Both the position numbers and the translations under genes were made by a program. The notes below the pieces were generated by a model. That model was not told where the DNA came from and did no database searches. It saw only the letters and a list, made by a program, of their open reading frames with translations. DNA of 33,987 bases, from assembly GCA_035504095.1 (NCBI GenBank), contig DATJSN010000109.1, positions 1 to 33,987 on the forward strand. The letters are read 5' to 3'. The stretch comes from DATJSN01 sp035504095 (lineage in GTDB: Bacteria; Planctomycetota; Phycisphaerae; WQYP01). This document shows positions 16,087-23,877 of the stretch, one piece after another (the first letter of the stretch is position 1; the number at the start of each line of letters is the position of its first letter).

Positions 16087-16208
16087 ACCACGACGCGGCT
16101 AAGGCCACAACGAGAAATTAGAGACGGAGGGGATAGGTGCAGTTTAAATCCAGTCGCTTTGATTCCTTGAGGTCATCATGGCCGCTATGACTAATAATAT
16201 CTTAAATT

Positions 16209-16559
16209 ATGCCAATTGTTGAACGATACAAGTCACCCGATGGTTTGCTTGAATTGCTTGTCGACTTCAATGCAGGCGATTGGTCGATAGGTTTTGCTGG
16301 AGCCCCTAGTCATACGCATGGAGACATTCTAGCAGAGACTCGCGGTGGAACCGTGGAGTCAGCTATTCGACTATATATCGAAGACATTATTAATTCACGA
16401 GCTGTTATTATAATCTCACGTATCAATGGAAAGATTCGCGACGTATGGATTACCGATGATCCTTCGCAAGACTTTATGAAATATGCATTTCCCGGCGAGA
16501 CGATTGAAAGGCGATACTGGAACGGGCCATTCGACACGGCTCAAGGCGGACAACATTGA
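16209..16559 (+). CDS. Small protein of unknown function
   Basis: I do not recognise this 116-residue product. It looks like a soluble alpha/beta protein: a strand-rich N-terminus (GLLELLVDFNAGDWSIGF), a central helix (VESAIRLYIEDIINSRA) and a C-terminal WITDD segment. Size, acidity and isolation resemble small immunity-type proteins, but nothing proves that. It is more AT-rich than its neighbours and has no good Shine-Dalgarno. It ends directly against the Rieske gene on the other strand (the two stops are adjacent). It may be a recent arrival in the purine cluster. Confidence 0.6.
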   Translation: MPIVERYKSPDGLLELLVDFNAGDWSIGFAGAPSHTHGDILAETRGGTVESAIRLYIEDIINSRAVIIISRINGKIRDVWITDDPSQDFMKYAFPGETIERRYWNGPFDTAQGGQH

Positions 16560-17576
16560 TCATGCCGTGTAGGAACGGCCTAACCCTAATTCGCCGAGCA
16601 GCTTGCGATAGGTAATGGAACTTTTGTCCGCCGTGATATGCGCTTCGGCGGATAGATCAAGCGGCAGATCCTCGGGATACTGAGTTTCCACAATCGCTTT
16701 GTCTTCGGCAAAGACCTGATGATTGAAATCAAGCGTGTCCTGCAGGGGCGCATCGCGATCAAAATTGCGGCATATCGGGGAGAAGACTCTGGTCTTTCGC
16801 GCGGAGACCGGTGAAGCGGCGTTGAGTATGCACAACTTGCCATTGTTGGGAAAAAAGACCGTCAGCTTTGCGGTGAACGGCAAATAGACTTCAAAGAGTC
16901 TGCGCCATTGGAACCCGGGCGGGTTCAAGTGTTTTAAATGCACGGGGTAGTTGCTTACGGTGCTGATATAGTCGGCTTTAAATCCGGCGGGAGTCATTTC
17001 CACCGGGTAAGCAGGCACGAGTGGATTAGTGCGTTCTCCAAATGTGGCGATGTGGATGAAGGCAAAATGGCTGACATCCAGAAATCCCTCAACCTGCCGC
17101 CCAGCTGCTGAGGACAGTTCGACCGCGTTGGGCAGCACTTGTAAATATGAAGGGTTGTCCCATTCCCCGAATTCTGGAAATGGGGTTTCCCGGTCAGCGG
17201 ACAAACGGACCCAAACCAGCCCATAGCGTTCGCGGCATTCATACATCTTGAGCTTTAAGCGGGATGAAGTGGATCCTGGCTGCGCCGGAATACAGGTGCA
17301 AGTGCCGCTTTTGTTGTAGCGCAGGCCGTGATATTTACAGACGATTTCATCTCCCTGGATGCTGCCCAGACTGATCGGCGCGCCGCGATGAATGCACAAG
17401 TCCTGGGCGACATTCACGCCGCCGTCGGCGAGGCGGAAAAGGGCAAGCCGCTCGTCGAGCAGCCGCGCGGCAAACGGAGTCGTTTTAACCTCATGAGAAA
17501 AGGCAACCGGGTACCAATATGAAGAGAGTGCGGCCCAGTCAGTATCGGTGAAAGTGCAATCTCTTGGCGGCGGCAT
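16560..17576 (-). CDS. Rieske non-heme iron oxygenase, candidate purine hydroxylase (HpxD-like role)
   Basis: The 338-residue product is the oxygenase component of a Rieske system. The [2Fe-2S] ligands are in CIHRG (C61, H63) and CKYHGL (C80, H83). The mononuclear iron site is EGFLDVSHFAFIH (E163 bridging position, D167, H170, H175), with a later acidic ligand in FAEDKAIVETQ. Family enzymes (VanA type) hydroxylate or demethylate cyclic compounds with O2 and need a reductase, which is not in this window. Klebsiella HpxD, of the same superfamily, oxidises hypoxanthine in a cluster without that xanthine dehydrogenase step. Since no xanthine dehydrogenase is visible here, I infer a role in forming urate from xanthine or hypoxanthine. 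It is divergent from allE, sharing a 96-base promoter region. Confidence 0.85.
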   Translation of the reverse strand: MPPPRDCTFTDTDWAALSSYWYPVAFSHEVKTTPFAARLLDERLALFRLADGGVNVAQDLCIHRGAPISLGSIQGDEIVCKYHGLRYNKSGTCTCIPAQPGSTSSRLKLKMYECRERYGLVWVRLSADRETPFPEFGEWDNPSYLQVLPNAVELSSAAGRQVEGFLDVSHFAFIHIATFGERTNPLVPAYPVEMTPAGFKADYISTVSNYPVHLKHLNPPGFQWRRLFEVYLPFTAKLTVFFPNNGKLCILNAASPVSARKTRVFSPICRNFDRDAPLQDTLDFNHQVFAEDKAIVETQYPEDLPLDLSAEAHITADKSSITYRKLLGELGLGRSYTA

Positions 17577-17672
17577 ACGCTATATCCAAAACAACCTGCA
17601 ATATACGCGCGAACATATGATAGCAAAACCTTGCTTCTACTGCGTCTTCTTTTCGACTAAAATTCCCCGCTT
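17577..17672. promoter_or_regulatory. Divergent promoter region between Rieske gene and allE
   Basis: On the plus strand TAAAAT at 17658-17663 is a possible -10 box, but no good -35 is seen 17 bases upstream. It ends 9 bases before the allE ATG, and no Shine-Dalgarno is present, so a leaderless message is possible. On the minus strand TATATT (complement of 17600-17605) could serve the Rieske gene, 17 bases after a weak TTTTGC. Shared control of both genes is plausible. Confidence 0.4.
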
Positions 17673-18425
17673 ATGCGAGCCGTAGATCAACTTGTTCACA
17701 GCCGGGCGCGTGTGGGTCCAAGATCGGCGCTATTGCCGCTGGAGGGCTTTCCATTTTCGCGACTGCCTGATTGGCCCGAGGCGCAAGTCCGGATACTGGC
17801 CGCACCGGCGCTGGGAGCGCAGTTTGCCCAGTATCTGATCGATCTGCCCGCCGGCAAGCAAGGGCAATTTGTCCCGGACGATTCTCTTGAGACCTTTTAC
17901 TTTGTCATCAGCGGCGGCGGAAAAATAGATGCTCAAAAGGGGCAACAGAATTTAAACGCCGGCAGTTTTGGTCTGGTTCCTCCGAATACACCTGCGGTTT
18001 TCCATGCTGCCCAGGCGCTGCGGCTGATCGTACTGCGCAAGCGCTATGAGCCGGCGCCGGGGATCCAGATATTCAAAGCCGTACACGGCCACGAGTCGCA
18101 GATCAAAAAAGAAATTTGGGCAAACAATCCGCATTCTCTGCTGCAGACATTGATCCCCGACGAATTCGTGTACGATCTGGCGATGAACATTTTTACGTTC
18201 GATCCGGGACACGGTTTGCCTGTGGTGGAAACGCACGTGATGGAACATGGGCTTTACTTTTTGGAGGGAAAAGGCCAGTACTACCTGGAAGATCAGTGGA
18301 TGGAAGTGCAGCCGGACGACTTTATCTGGATGGGGCCATATTGCCCGCAATCCTTCTCTGCGACCGGCGGTGCGCCGTCGCGATATATTTATTATAAAAA
18401 CGTCAATCGCGATGTCGCGATCTGA
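17673..18425 (+). CDS. allE: (S)-ureidoglycine aminohydrolase
   Basis: The 250-residue bicupin releases ammonia from (S)-ureidoglycine to give (S)-ureidoglycolate. The C-terminal cupin has the manganese ligands and fold expected of AllE: ETHVMEHGLYFLEGKG (Glu, His and His ligands) and GPYCPQSF (Gln ligand), followed by YIYYKNVNRD, the usual family end. The N-terminal cupin (LETFYFVISGGGKID) has lost most metal residues, as is normal. Length equals that of known AllE (about 260). The ATG was kept because the next residues (HSRARVGPRSALLP) already align with the family. It is followed after 15 bases by the IlvC-like gene, so their products probably act one after the other. Confidence 0.9.
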   Translation: MRAVDQLVHSRARVGPRSALLPLEGFPFSRLPDWPEAQVRILAAPALGAQFAQYLIDLPAGKQGQFVPDDSLETFYFVISGGGKIDAQKGQQNLNAGSFGLVPPNTPAVFHAAQALRLIVLRKRYEPAPGIQIFKAVHGHESQIKKEIWANNPHSLLQTLIPDEFVYDLAMNIFTFDPGHGLPVVETHVMEHGLYFLEGKGQYYLEDQWMEVQPDDFIWMGPYCPQSFSATGGAPSRYIYYKNVNRDVAI

Positions 18426-18440
18426 TATAAGCAGGCGCCA

Positions 18441-19421
18441 ATGGAAAAGATTTATCGAGACGCGGACGCGGACCTTTCGGTGCTTAGCGGGAAGACCATA
18501 GCGGTCATCGGGTATGGCATTCAGGGCAAAGTGCAGGCGGCCAATTGCCGCGACAGCGGTTGTAAGGTGATTGTCGGCGCCCGCCCGTCGGCTGCATCGC
18601 CGAGCCTGGCGCAGGCCAAAAGCGACGGATTTGAAGCATATACAGTCGACGAAGCGACGCAAAAAGCGGATGTGCTTCTGATTGAACTGGCCGATCCGGT
18701 GCAGCCGGAGGTTTATAAAAAACAGATCGCCCCGCATCTTCGCACCGGCCAGACGCTCTGTTTTTGTCACGGATTCAGCGTTCTTTACGGCCAGATTCAG
18801 CCGCCGCCGGATGTGAACGTCGTGCTGTTCGTGCCCAACGCACCGGGTAAATTCGTTCGCGAAAAATATCTCAAGGGCGAGGGAATTTATGGCTGCATCA
18901 GCGTAGAGCAGGACGCGACGGGCGACGCCAAAAAAATTGTTCTGGCGATTGCCAAGGCCGTGGGCAGCACCCGCGCCGGCGTCGTCGAGCTTTCCTTTAA
19001 GCACGAGACGGAAGGAGATAATTTCGAGGAGCAGATTCTTTATGGCGGGGCGATTCATTTAATGCGCATGTGCTTTCAGGTGATGGTGGATAACGGCTAT
19101 CCGCCGAGCTTCGCGTATGCCAAGGCCATCCGCAGCCTGCGGAGCGTTCTGGATGTGATGGATGAGAGCGGCATTGAGGATTACCTGACCGGCCGATGCA
19201 GCCGCACGTGTGAATTTGCGGTGCGCACGCGCGGGCCGCGCGTGATCAACGAAGACGAAATCCGCAAAATATTTGCCGAGACGGATAAAGGCGTTTTCGC
19301 CCGCGACTGGATGCAGGAATGGAGTTTAGGCATGCCGACTCTGCAGAGCCTGCGGCAGAAAGCGGCCAACAGCACGATGGAACAAACCGGAAAAAGCTGG
19401 CGCAGAGAGTTCGGGAAGTAA
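18441..19421 (+). CDS. Divergent ketol-acid reductoisomerase homologue in the ureide pathway
   Basis: The 326-residue product has the full length and both domains of class I ketol-acid reductoisomerase (IlvC). The Rossmann motif is VIGYGIQGKVQAANCRDSG (22-40), followed by a phosphate-binding-like GARPSAASPS. CHGFSVLYGQI (H110) and the metal-site residues D193 and E197 in ETEGDNFEEQ are kept, as is S254 before TCEF and the GPRVI segment. However, by my alignment the catalytic lysine of the 'APKGPG' motif is N133 (VPNAPG), and the two metal-binding glutamates of the dimer partner ('AYFECLHEL') are K228 and S232 (AYAKAIRSL). Normal acetolactate isomerisation is therefore unlikely. Placed between allE and allC-uraD, it may be an NAD(P)-dependent oxidoreductase for ureidoglycolate or a related acid; this is inference. 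Confidence 0.85.
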   Translation: MEKIYRDADADLSVLSGKTIAVIGYGIQGKVQAANCRDSGCKVIVGARPSAASPSLAQAKSDGFEAYTVDEATQKADVLLIELADPVQPEVYKKQIAPHLRTGQTLCFCHGFSVLYGQIQPPPDVNVVLFVPNAPGKFVREKYLKGEGIYGCISVEQDATGDAKKIVLAIAKAVGSTRAGVVELSFKHETEGDNFEEQILYGGAIHLMRMCFQVMVDNGYPPSFAYAKAIRSLRSVLDVMDESGIEDYLTGRCSRTCEFAVRTRGPRVINEDEIRKIFAETDKGVFARDWMQEWSLGMPTLQSLRQKAANSTMEQTGKSWRREFGK

Positions 19422-19631
19422 GAGGCTCTATGGGCCGCATCCCGATGGCTATCGGGATTTACATAGCCCCGGCCTTGGCCGGGGCAGAGACTGCCGAATA
19501 TCGGAATTCGCAAAATTACGCGCGCGATGAGCAAATATAGTTGTTGTGGATCGCTGCCCCCGGCAAGCCGGGGGCTATATGAAAGACGGTCCAACGCGGC
19601 CTTGCCTGGTTTTTTTAGAGGCTATAAAGGA
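19422..19631. repeat. Hairpin-rich gap inside the purine operon
   Basis: Three strong hairpins interrupt an otherwise tight operon: TCCCGAT/ATCGGGA (19440-19457), GCCCCGGCC/GGCCGGGGC (19466-19485, 2-base loop) and CCCCCGGC/GCCGGGGG (19557-19574, 2-base loop). AGAGGCTCT occurs at both sides (19421-19429, and AGAGGCT at 19617-19623), as if the hairpins had been inserted between copies. The open frame of the next gene extends upstream to 19527 through the third hairpin, but that part is not protein-like. It could act in RNA processing or attenuation. Confidence 0.6.
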
Positions 19632-21311
19632 ATGCCCGTGGATGTGGCACGAATTCGCAGCGACATAGAAGCCATCGCGCTGTGCACGCAAACGCCGGGC
19701 GCCGGCGCCACCCGGCCGACATTTTCCGACTCGTGGGGCGCATCGATTCGTTATATCCGCGATCAGGCCGTCAAAGCAGGCGCCGTGGTCCGCAGCGATG
19801 CGGCGGGAAATCTGCACGCCCGAGCGCGCTCTTTGGCACCGGATCAGTCCGTATGGCTGTGCGGATCACATCTGGATACGGTTCCCCATGGCGGCAACTA
19901 TGACGGCGTGGTTGGCGTTGTAGTCGCACTGGAACTTCTCCGCAATGGTCTGGCGCTTGAGCTGGTCGTATTTGCTGAAGAAGAGGGCACGACATTCAGC
20001 ATGGGAATGCTGGGAAGCCGGGCTTGGACCGGCCAACTCGGAGCGGCGCAACTCTGCGCGCTGCGAAATGATGCGGGGCAAAGCTATCTGGAAGCGGGAG
20101 CTAAATATGGCGTAGAACCGGCGAAGATGGCCGACGACCGTCTGCGGCCTCCGGCGTATCGGGGCATGATCGAAGTTCACATCGAACAGGGACCGCGCAT
20201 GTGGAATCGTGGTGAGCCGCTGGCCGTGGTTAGCGCCATCGCCGGAAGACGGCAATACCTGGTGCGCATCCGCGGGACGGCCAATCACGCCGGTACAACA
20301 TCCATGCACGATCGCCGCGATGCCTTGGCTGGGGCTGCGGAAATTATGGTGGCCTTGGAACGGATCGCGGTTGGCGAGACTGTGCTTACGGTCGGAAGAC
20401 TAATTAATCATCCCAATGCGGTCAACGTGATTCCGGATAGCGTCGAGTTTACGGTGGACTTCCGGGCCGCTTCCGATGCAGCTTTAACGCGCGGCGATAC
20501 CGAGATACGCCGTGTGATTGAAGAAATCTGCCACAGGCGCAAGCTCGCGCTTGAGATTCAACTCACCGAGTCGATGGCCGCCTGTCCTATGGATGCGCAA
20601 TTGTGCGATCAGCTCTCACGTTTGGGCAAATTGCCCGTGACGCACAGCGGCGCCCTCCACGACAGCGCGGTGTTCGCAGGGCATATTCCCACAGTGATGC
20701 TTTTTGTCCGCAGCCGTGATGGCATCAGTCATCATCCGGACGAATTCAGCCGCGTGGAAGACATAGCCGCCGCCGCCGATTTGGTCGGGCAAATGATCCG
20801 CCGTCCGACATTGAGCCGGCTCAACAGCATGACACGCGAGGAATTTGTCGGCGTTTGCGGTCCATTCTTTGAACATTCACCATGGATCGCCGATCGCGCG
20901 TGGTTGCAGCGCCCTTTTGCCTCGGCGGGTGATCTATATGAAAAACTCTGCGCGGTGGTTGAGGCGGCAACGCCGGAGGAAAAATTAAAGTTGATCCGAG
21001 CGCATCCCGACCTTGTGGGGCGCATGGCGCGCGAGAACCGGCTGAGTCGTGAATCGGCATCCGAACAGGCGGCGGCGGGGCTTACATCGCTGAGCGCTGA
21101 TGAGATCGCCGTTTTTGAGCGGCACAACGCGGAGTATACTCAGCGGTTTGGGTTTCCGTTTGTGGTCTGCGCCCGGCAGAATCGCAAACAGGCCATTTTG
21201 GACGCCTTCCCGCGCCGTTTGGCACATTCGCGCGAAGAGGAAATTGCCTCGGCCCTGGCCGAAATTTTTAAAATCGCCCGGTTGCGCCTGGCCGATGCGA
21301 TTGGAGAATAA
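19632..21311 (+). CDS. Bifunctional allantoate amidohydrolase / OHCU decarboxylase
   Basis: The 559-residue product fuses two enzymes of uric acid breakdown. Residues 1-395 are an M20-family allantoate amidohydrolase (AllC): GSHLDTVPHGGNYDGVVGV, FAEEEGTTF and HIEQGPRMWNRGEPL carry the metal and substrate residues, and DGISHHPDE gives the last histidine. Residues about 400-559 are OHCU decarboxylase (UraD): FEHSPWIADRAW, HPDLVGRMA with the catalytic histidine, SASEQAAAGL, and FGFPFVVCARQ. The two activities are not consecutive: allantoinase, a separate gene, lies between them. I take the ATG at 19632 (MPVDVARIRSDIE); the frame is open to 19527, but the 35 extra codons cross a repeat hairpin. 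It is followed by uricase, 39 bases on. Confidence 0.9.
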   Translation: MPVDVARIRSDIEAIALCTQTPGAGATRPTFSDSWGASIRYIRDQAVKAGAVVRSDAAGNLHARARSLAPDQSVWLCGSHLDTVPHGGNYDGVVGVVVALELLRNGLALELVVFAEEEGTTFSMGMLGSRAWTGQLGAAQLCALRNDAGQSYLEAGAKYGVEPAKMADDRLRPPAYRGMIEVHIEQGPRMWNRGEPLAVVSAIAGRRQYLVRIRGTANHAGTTSMHDRRDALAGAAEIMVALERIAVGETVLTVGRLINHPNAVNVIPDSVEFTVDFRAASDAALTRGDTEIRRVIEEICHRRKLALEIQLTESMAACPMDAQLCDQLSRLGKLPVTHSGALHDSAVFAGHIPTVMLFVRSRDGISHHPDEFSRVEDIAAAADLVGQMIRRPTLSRLNSMTREEFVGVCGPFFEHSPWIADRAWLQRPFASAGDLYEKLCAVVEAATPEEKLKLIRAHPDLVGRMARENRLSRESASEQAAAGLTSLSADEIAVFERHNAEYTQRFGFPFVVCARQNRKQAILDAFPRRLAHSREEEIASALAEIFKIARLRLADAIGE

Positions 21312-21320
21312 GAGGAATAG

Positions 21321-21350
21321 CGGCTCCCAGCTTATTTTATTAGAGACTCT
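21321..21350 (+). repeat. 30-base leader repeat ahead of uricase
   Basis: This is the second copy of the element at 4341-4370, starting CGGCTCCCAGCTTA and ending TTAGAGACTCT, directly against the ATG of uricase. The AGAG-N-CTCT palindrome is conserved although its middle base differs (A here, G at 4366), which favours selection on the pairing over a simple Shine-Dalgarno role. Confidence 0.6.
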
Positions 21351-22181
21351 ATGACTGAAGTTTTGCGGCACAACTCATACGGCAAGCAGCACATTCGCCT
21401 CACCAAGGTGATGCGCCACGCCGAACGTCATGAGTTGATGGAGCTATCGGCTGATATCCAACTGGAAGGTGACTTTGCCGCGGCATACACCGAGGGCGAC
21501 AACACAAAAATTATCGCTACAGACTCCTTGAAGAATACGGTCTATGTGCTGGCGAAGGAGAACAAATTCGAGAACATCGAAACATTCGCTACGCTTCTGG
21601 CCCGGCATTTTAAAAAGACGTACCGGCAGGTGCGGATCGCCACGATCGATATCGCTCAGATACTTTGGCAACGGATCGATCCCCATGCTTTTGTCGGCGG
21701 CTCCACAGAACGGCGTACATGCAGCGCCAAACTCGGTGAACAGCTCGACCAGCTTGATCTGTCCGGTGGAATCGCCGGACTACAAGTACTTAAGACGGCG
21801 GATTCGGCGTTTGCCAACTTCGTAAAAGATCGCTACAGGACTCTGCCGGACACCAGCGACCGAATCTTTGCCACCAGCGTTGAAGCGGATTGGAAGTATT
21901 CAGGCGAAGCGGATTACGATAAGGCCTATGCGGCAATCCGCACGTCGCTGCTGCAAACGTTTGCCGGTCATCACAGCCTGTCGGTTCAGCAGACGCTTAT
22001 GCAAATGGGTCAGGCAGCGCTGGACGCCTGCTCGAGCATCCGATCGATCAGTCTGACGATGCCGAACCAGCATCGCATTGGGTTTAACCTCGAACCATTT
22101 GGGCTCAAAAACGAGAATGATATTTTTGTCCCTGTTGATGAGCCGTATGGTCTGATTACCGGCGTGGTCGAGCGAAAGTAA
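21351..22181 (+). CDS. Urate oxidase (uricase)
   Basis: The 276-residue product is a cofactor-free uricase that oxidises urate with O2 to 5-hydroxyisourate. Catalytic lysine and threonine are in SYGKQHIRL (K12) and IIATDSLKNTVY (T57, D58). The second half has VQQTLMQMGQAALDACSSI and LTMPNQHRIGFNLEPFGLKN with the conserved glutamine/histidine active-site region. Length matches single-domain uricases (about 290). Its two follow-up enzymes are encoded on either side: the UraD domain upstream and HIU hydrolase 29 bases downstream. The start lies against the 30-base leader repeat and has no normal Shine-Dalgarno beyond AGAG. Confidence 0.95.
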   Translation: MTEVLRHNSYGKQHIRLTKVMRHAERHELMELSADIQLEGDFAAAYTEGDNTKIIATDSLKNTVYVLAKENKFENIETFATLLARHFKKTYRQVRIATIDIAQILWQRIDPHAFVGGSTERRTCSAKLGEQLDQLDLSGGIAGLQVLKTADSAFANFVKDRYRTLPDTSDRIFATSVEADWKYSGEADYDKAYAAIRTSLLQTFAGHHSLSVQQTLMQMGQAALDACSSIRSISLTMPNQHRIGFNLEPFGLKNENDIFVPVDEPYGLITGVVERK

Positions 22182-22210
22182 AATAAGAAAGTGAAATAGG
22201 AAAGTTAAAA

Positions 22211-22549
22211 ATGGGTGCATTGACTACACACGTTTTGGATATCGCGCACGGCCGGCCGGCCGCGGGAATGAAAGTACGCCTCTATCTGGGTTCGGCGCTA
22301 TTGATTGAAACCGTTACCAACGCCGATGGCCGGGTTGCCGGCGCACTGATTCAGGGCGAGAAATTTCGCGTTGGAAATTACCGGCTGGAGTTTCTGGTTG
22401 GTGATTATTTCGCGGCGGCCCGGCACCCGGACGCCAAGCGATTTCTGGATGTCGTGCCGGTGTCATTCATCGTTGTCGATCCAGAGCAAAATTATCATGT
22501 TCCACTGCTGGTATCCGTCTGGTCCTACAGCACCTATCGAGGAAGTTGA
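22211..22549 (+). CDS. uraH: 5-hydroxyisourate hydrolase (transthyretin-like)
   Basis: The 112-residue product opens the ring of 5-hydroxyisourate to give OHCU. All family signatures are present: TTHVLDIAHGRPAAGM with catalytic H7, an arginine in MKVRLYL (R23), a histidine in NYHVPLLVS, and the C-terminal tetrapeptide YRGS that distinguishes the hydrolase from transthyretin. Length is typical (110-120). AGGAAA precedes the ATG. The stop codon overlaps the allantoinase start (TGATG), so translation is probably coupled. Confidence 0.95.
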   Translation: MGALTTHVLDIAHGRPAAGMKVRLYLGSALLIETVTNADGRVAGALIQGEKFRVGNYRLEFLVGDYFAAARHPDAKRFLDVVPVSFIVVDPEQNYHVPLLVSVWSYSTYRGS

Positions 22550-23877
22550 TGGCCGCGTGGGACACCATCATCCGCGGCGGAAGTGTGATTACGCCGGATG
22601 GCGTGCAAAAGAAGGATATCGCCATCTCTGATGGCCGAATCGTGCAGCTCGCCGCGGAAATTGAGGGCGCCGCCGGCGAGGAGATTGACGCGAACGGCTT
22701 GACGGTATTTCCCGGCCTGATCGATCCGCATGTCCATTTCAATGAGCCTGGCCGCACTGAGTGGGAGGGATTTTCCACCGGTTCATCCGCTTTGGCCGCC
22801 GGCGGAGGGACCTGCTTTTTTGATATGCCGCTAAATGCTTCGCCGCCGACACTGGATGGCGCGAGTTTCGACACCAAGCGTGTAGCCGCGGAAAAATCGA
22901 GCTGGACTGATTTTGCCCTCTGGGGCGGTTTGACGCCGGGCAATCTGGACTCCATGGAAGAACTCGCACAGCGCGGCGTGATTGGATTCAAAGCATTTAT
23001 GTGCGAAAGCGGCATCAGCGATTTTCCCTATGTTAATGATCAAACGCTGCGGCGCGGGATGGGCATCGCCGCCCGGCTCGGTTTGCCAGTTGCCGTTCAC
23101 GCCGAGGATGAGGAATTGATTTCGCGCCTGACCGCGGAGGCCCGCGCCGCGGGCCGCAAGAGCGTGCGCGATTATCTGAATTCGCGCCCGATTGTTGCCG
23201 AGGTGAATGCCATCCATCGGGCTATTGGATTGGCCGAGGAGGCCGGCTGCTCATTGCATATTGTGCACATCAGCTCAGCGGCTGGATGCCAGGAGGTAGC
23301 CAGTGCCCGCGACAAGGTTGACGTGACCGGCGAAACCTGCCCGCACTATCTGGCGCTCACGGACGCCGACATGGAGCGCCTGGGCGCGGCAGCCAAGTGC
23401 GCTCCGCCGCTGCGTGATTCCAAATCGCAAATCACTACATTGAACGCGCGCGCCGGCATTGACTTTATCGCATCCGACCATTCACCGGCTCCGGCGTCCA
23501 TGAAAGAGTCGTCAAATTTTTTTGACGTCTGGGGCGGCGTTGCAGGCATACAATCCACCCGATCCATCCTCCTGAGCCTCCAGCCAAGGTTACCCATAGA
23601 GCAGGTGGGCGGCCTGACTGCGACCAATGCCGCCGCGCGGTTTAAGATTCCCAAGGGCAGTATTGTCGTCGGCGCCGACGCGGATTTGGCGCTGGTTGAT
23701 AGTCAAAAAACCTTTACGCTCCAGTGTGAGCATCTATTAGATCGGAATAAATTCAGCCCTTACATTGGCCGTAAACTACGCGGCGAAGTGAAGCGTACAA
23801 TCCTTCGCGGCCGGACCATATTCAATGACGGCCGCATGATCGGCCGACCGGGCGGCAGACTGGTTACGAGGAGATAG
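22549..23877 (+). CDS. allB: Allantoinase
   Basis: The 442-residue product is a binuclear-zinc cyclic amidohydrolase that opens the allantoin ring to allantoate. Metal ligands appear in DPHVHFNEPGRTEWEGF, the carboxylated lysine in GVIGFKAFMCESG, and histidines and aspartate in AVHAEDEEL, LHIVHISSA and FIASDHSPAP. The EPGRTEWEGF form and the ADMERLGAAAKCAPPLR segment are typical of AllB rather than hydantoinases. I start at the ATG at 22549, which overlaps the uraH stop, instead of the TTG one codon earlier; GAGGAAG lies just upstream. It ends the purine transcript and is followed by a dispersed repeat. Confidence 0.92.
   Translation: MAAWDTIIRGGSVITPDGVQKKDIAISDGRIVQLAAEIEGAAGEEIDANGLTVFPGLIDPHVHFNEPGRTEWEGFSTGSSALAAGGGTCFFDMPLNASPPTLDGASFDTKRVAAEKSSWTDFALWGGLTPGNLDSMEELAQRGVIGFKAFMCESGISDFPYVNDQTLRRGMGIAARLGLPVAVHAEDEELISRLTAEARAAGRKSVRDYLNSRPIVAEVNAIHRAIGLAEEAGCSLHIVHISSAAGCQEVASARDKVDVTGETCPHYLALTDADMERLGAAAKCAPPLRDSKSQITTLNARAGIDFIASDHSPAPASMKESSNFFDVWGGVAGIQSTRSILLSLQPRLPIEQVGGLTATNAAARFKIPKGSIVVGADADLALVDSQKTFTLQCEHLLDRNKFSPYIGRKLRGEVKRTILRGRTIFNDGRMIGRPGGRLVTRR

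Noticed and set aside
19527..19631. Upstream start for the allantoate amidohydrolase fusion
   Set aside because: The extra 35 codons pass through a GC hairpin repeat and read as MSKYSCCGSLPP, unlike AllC N-termini. The ATG at 19632 begins a normal M20 N-terminus.
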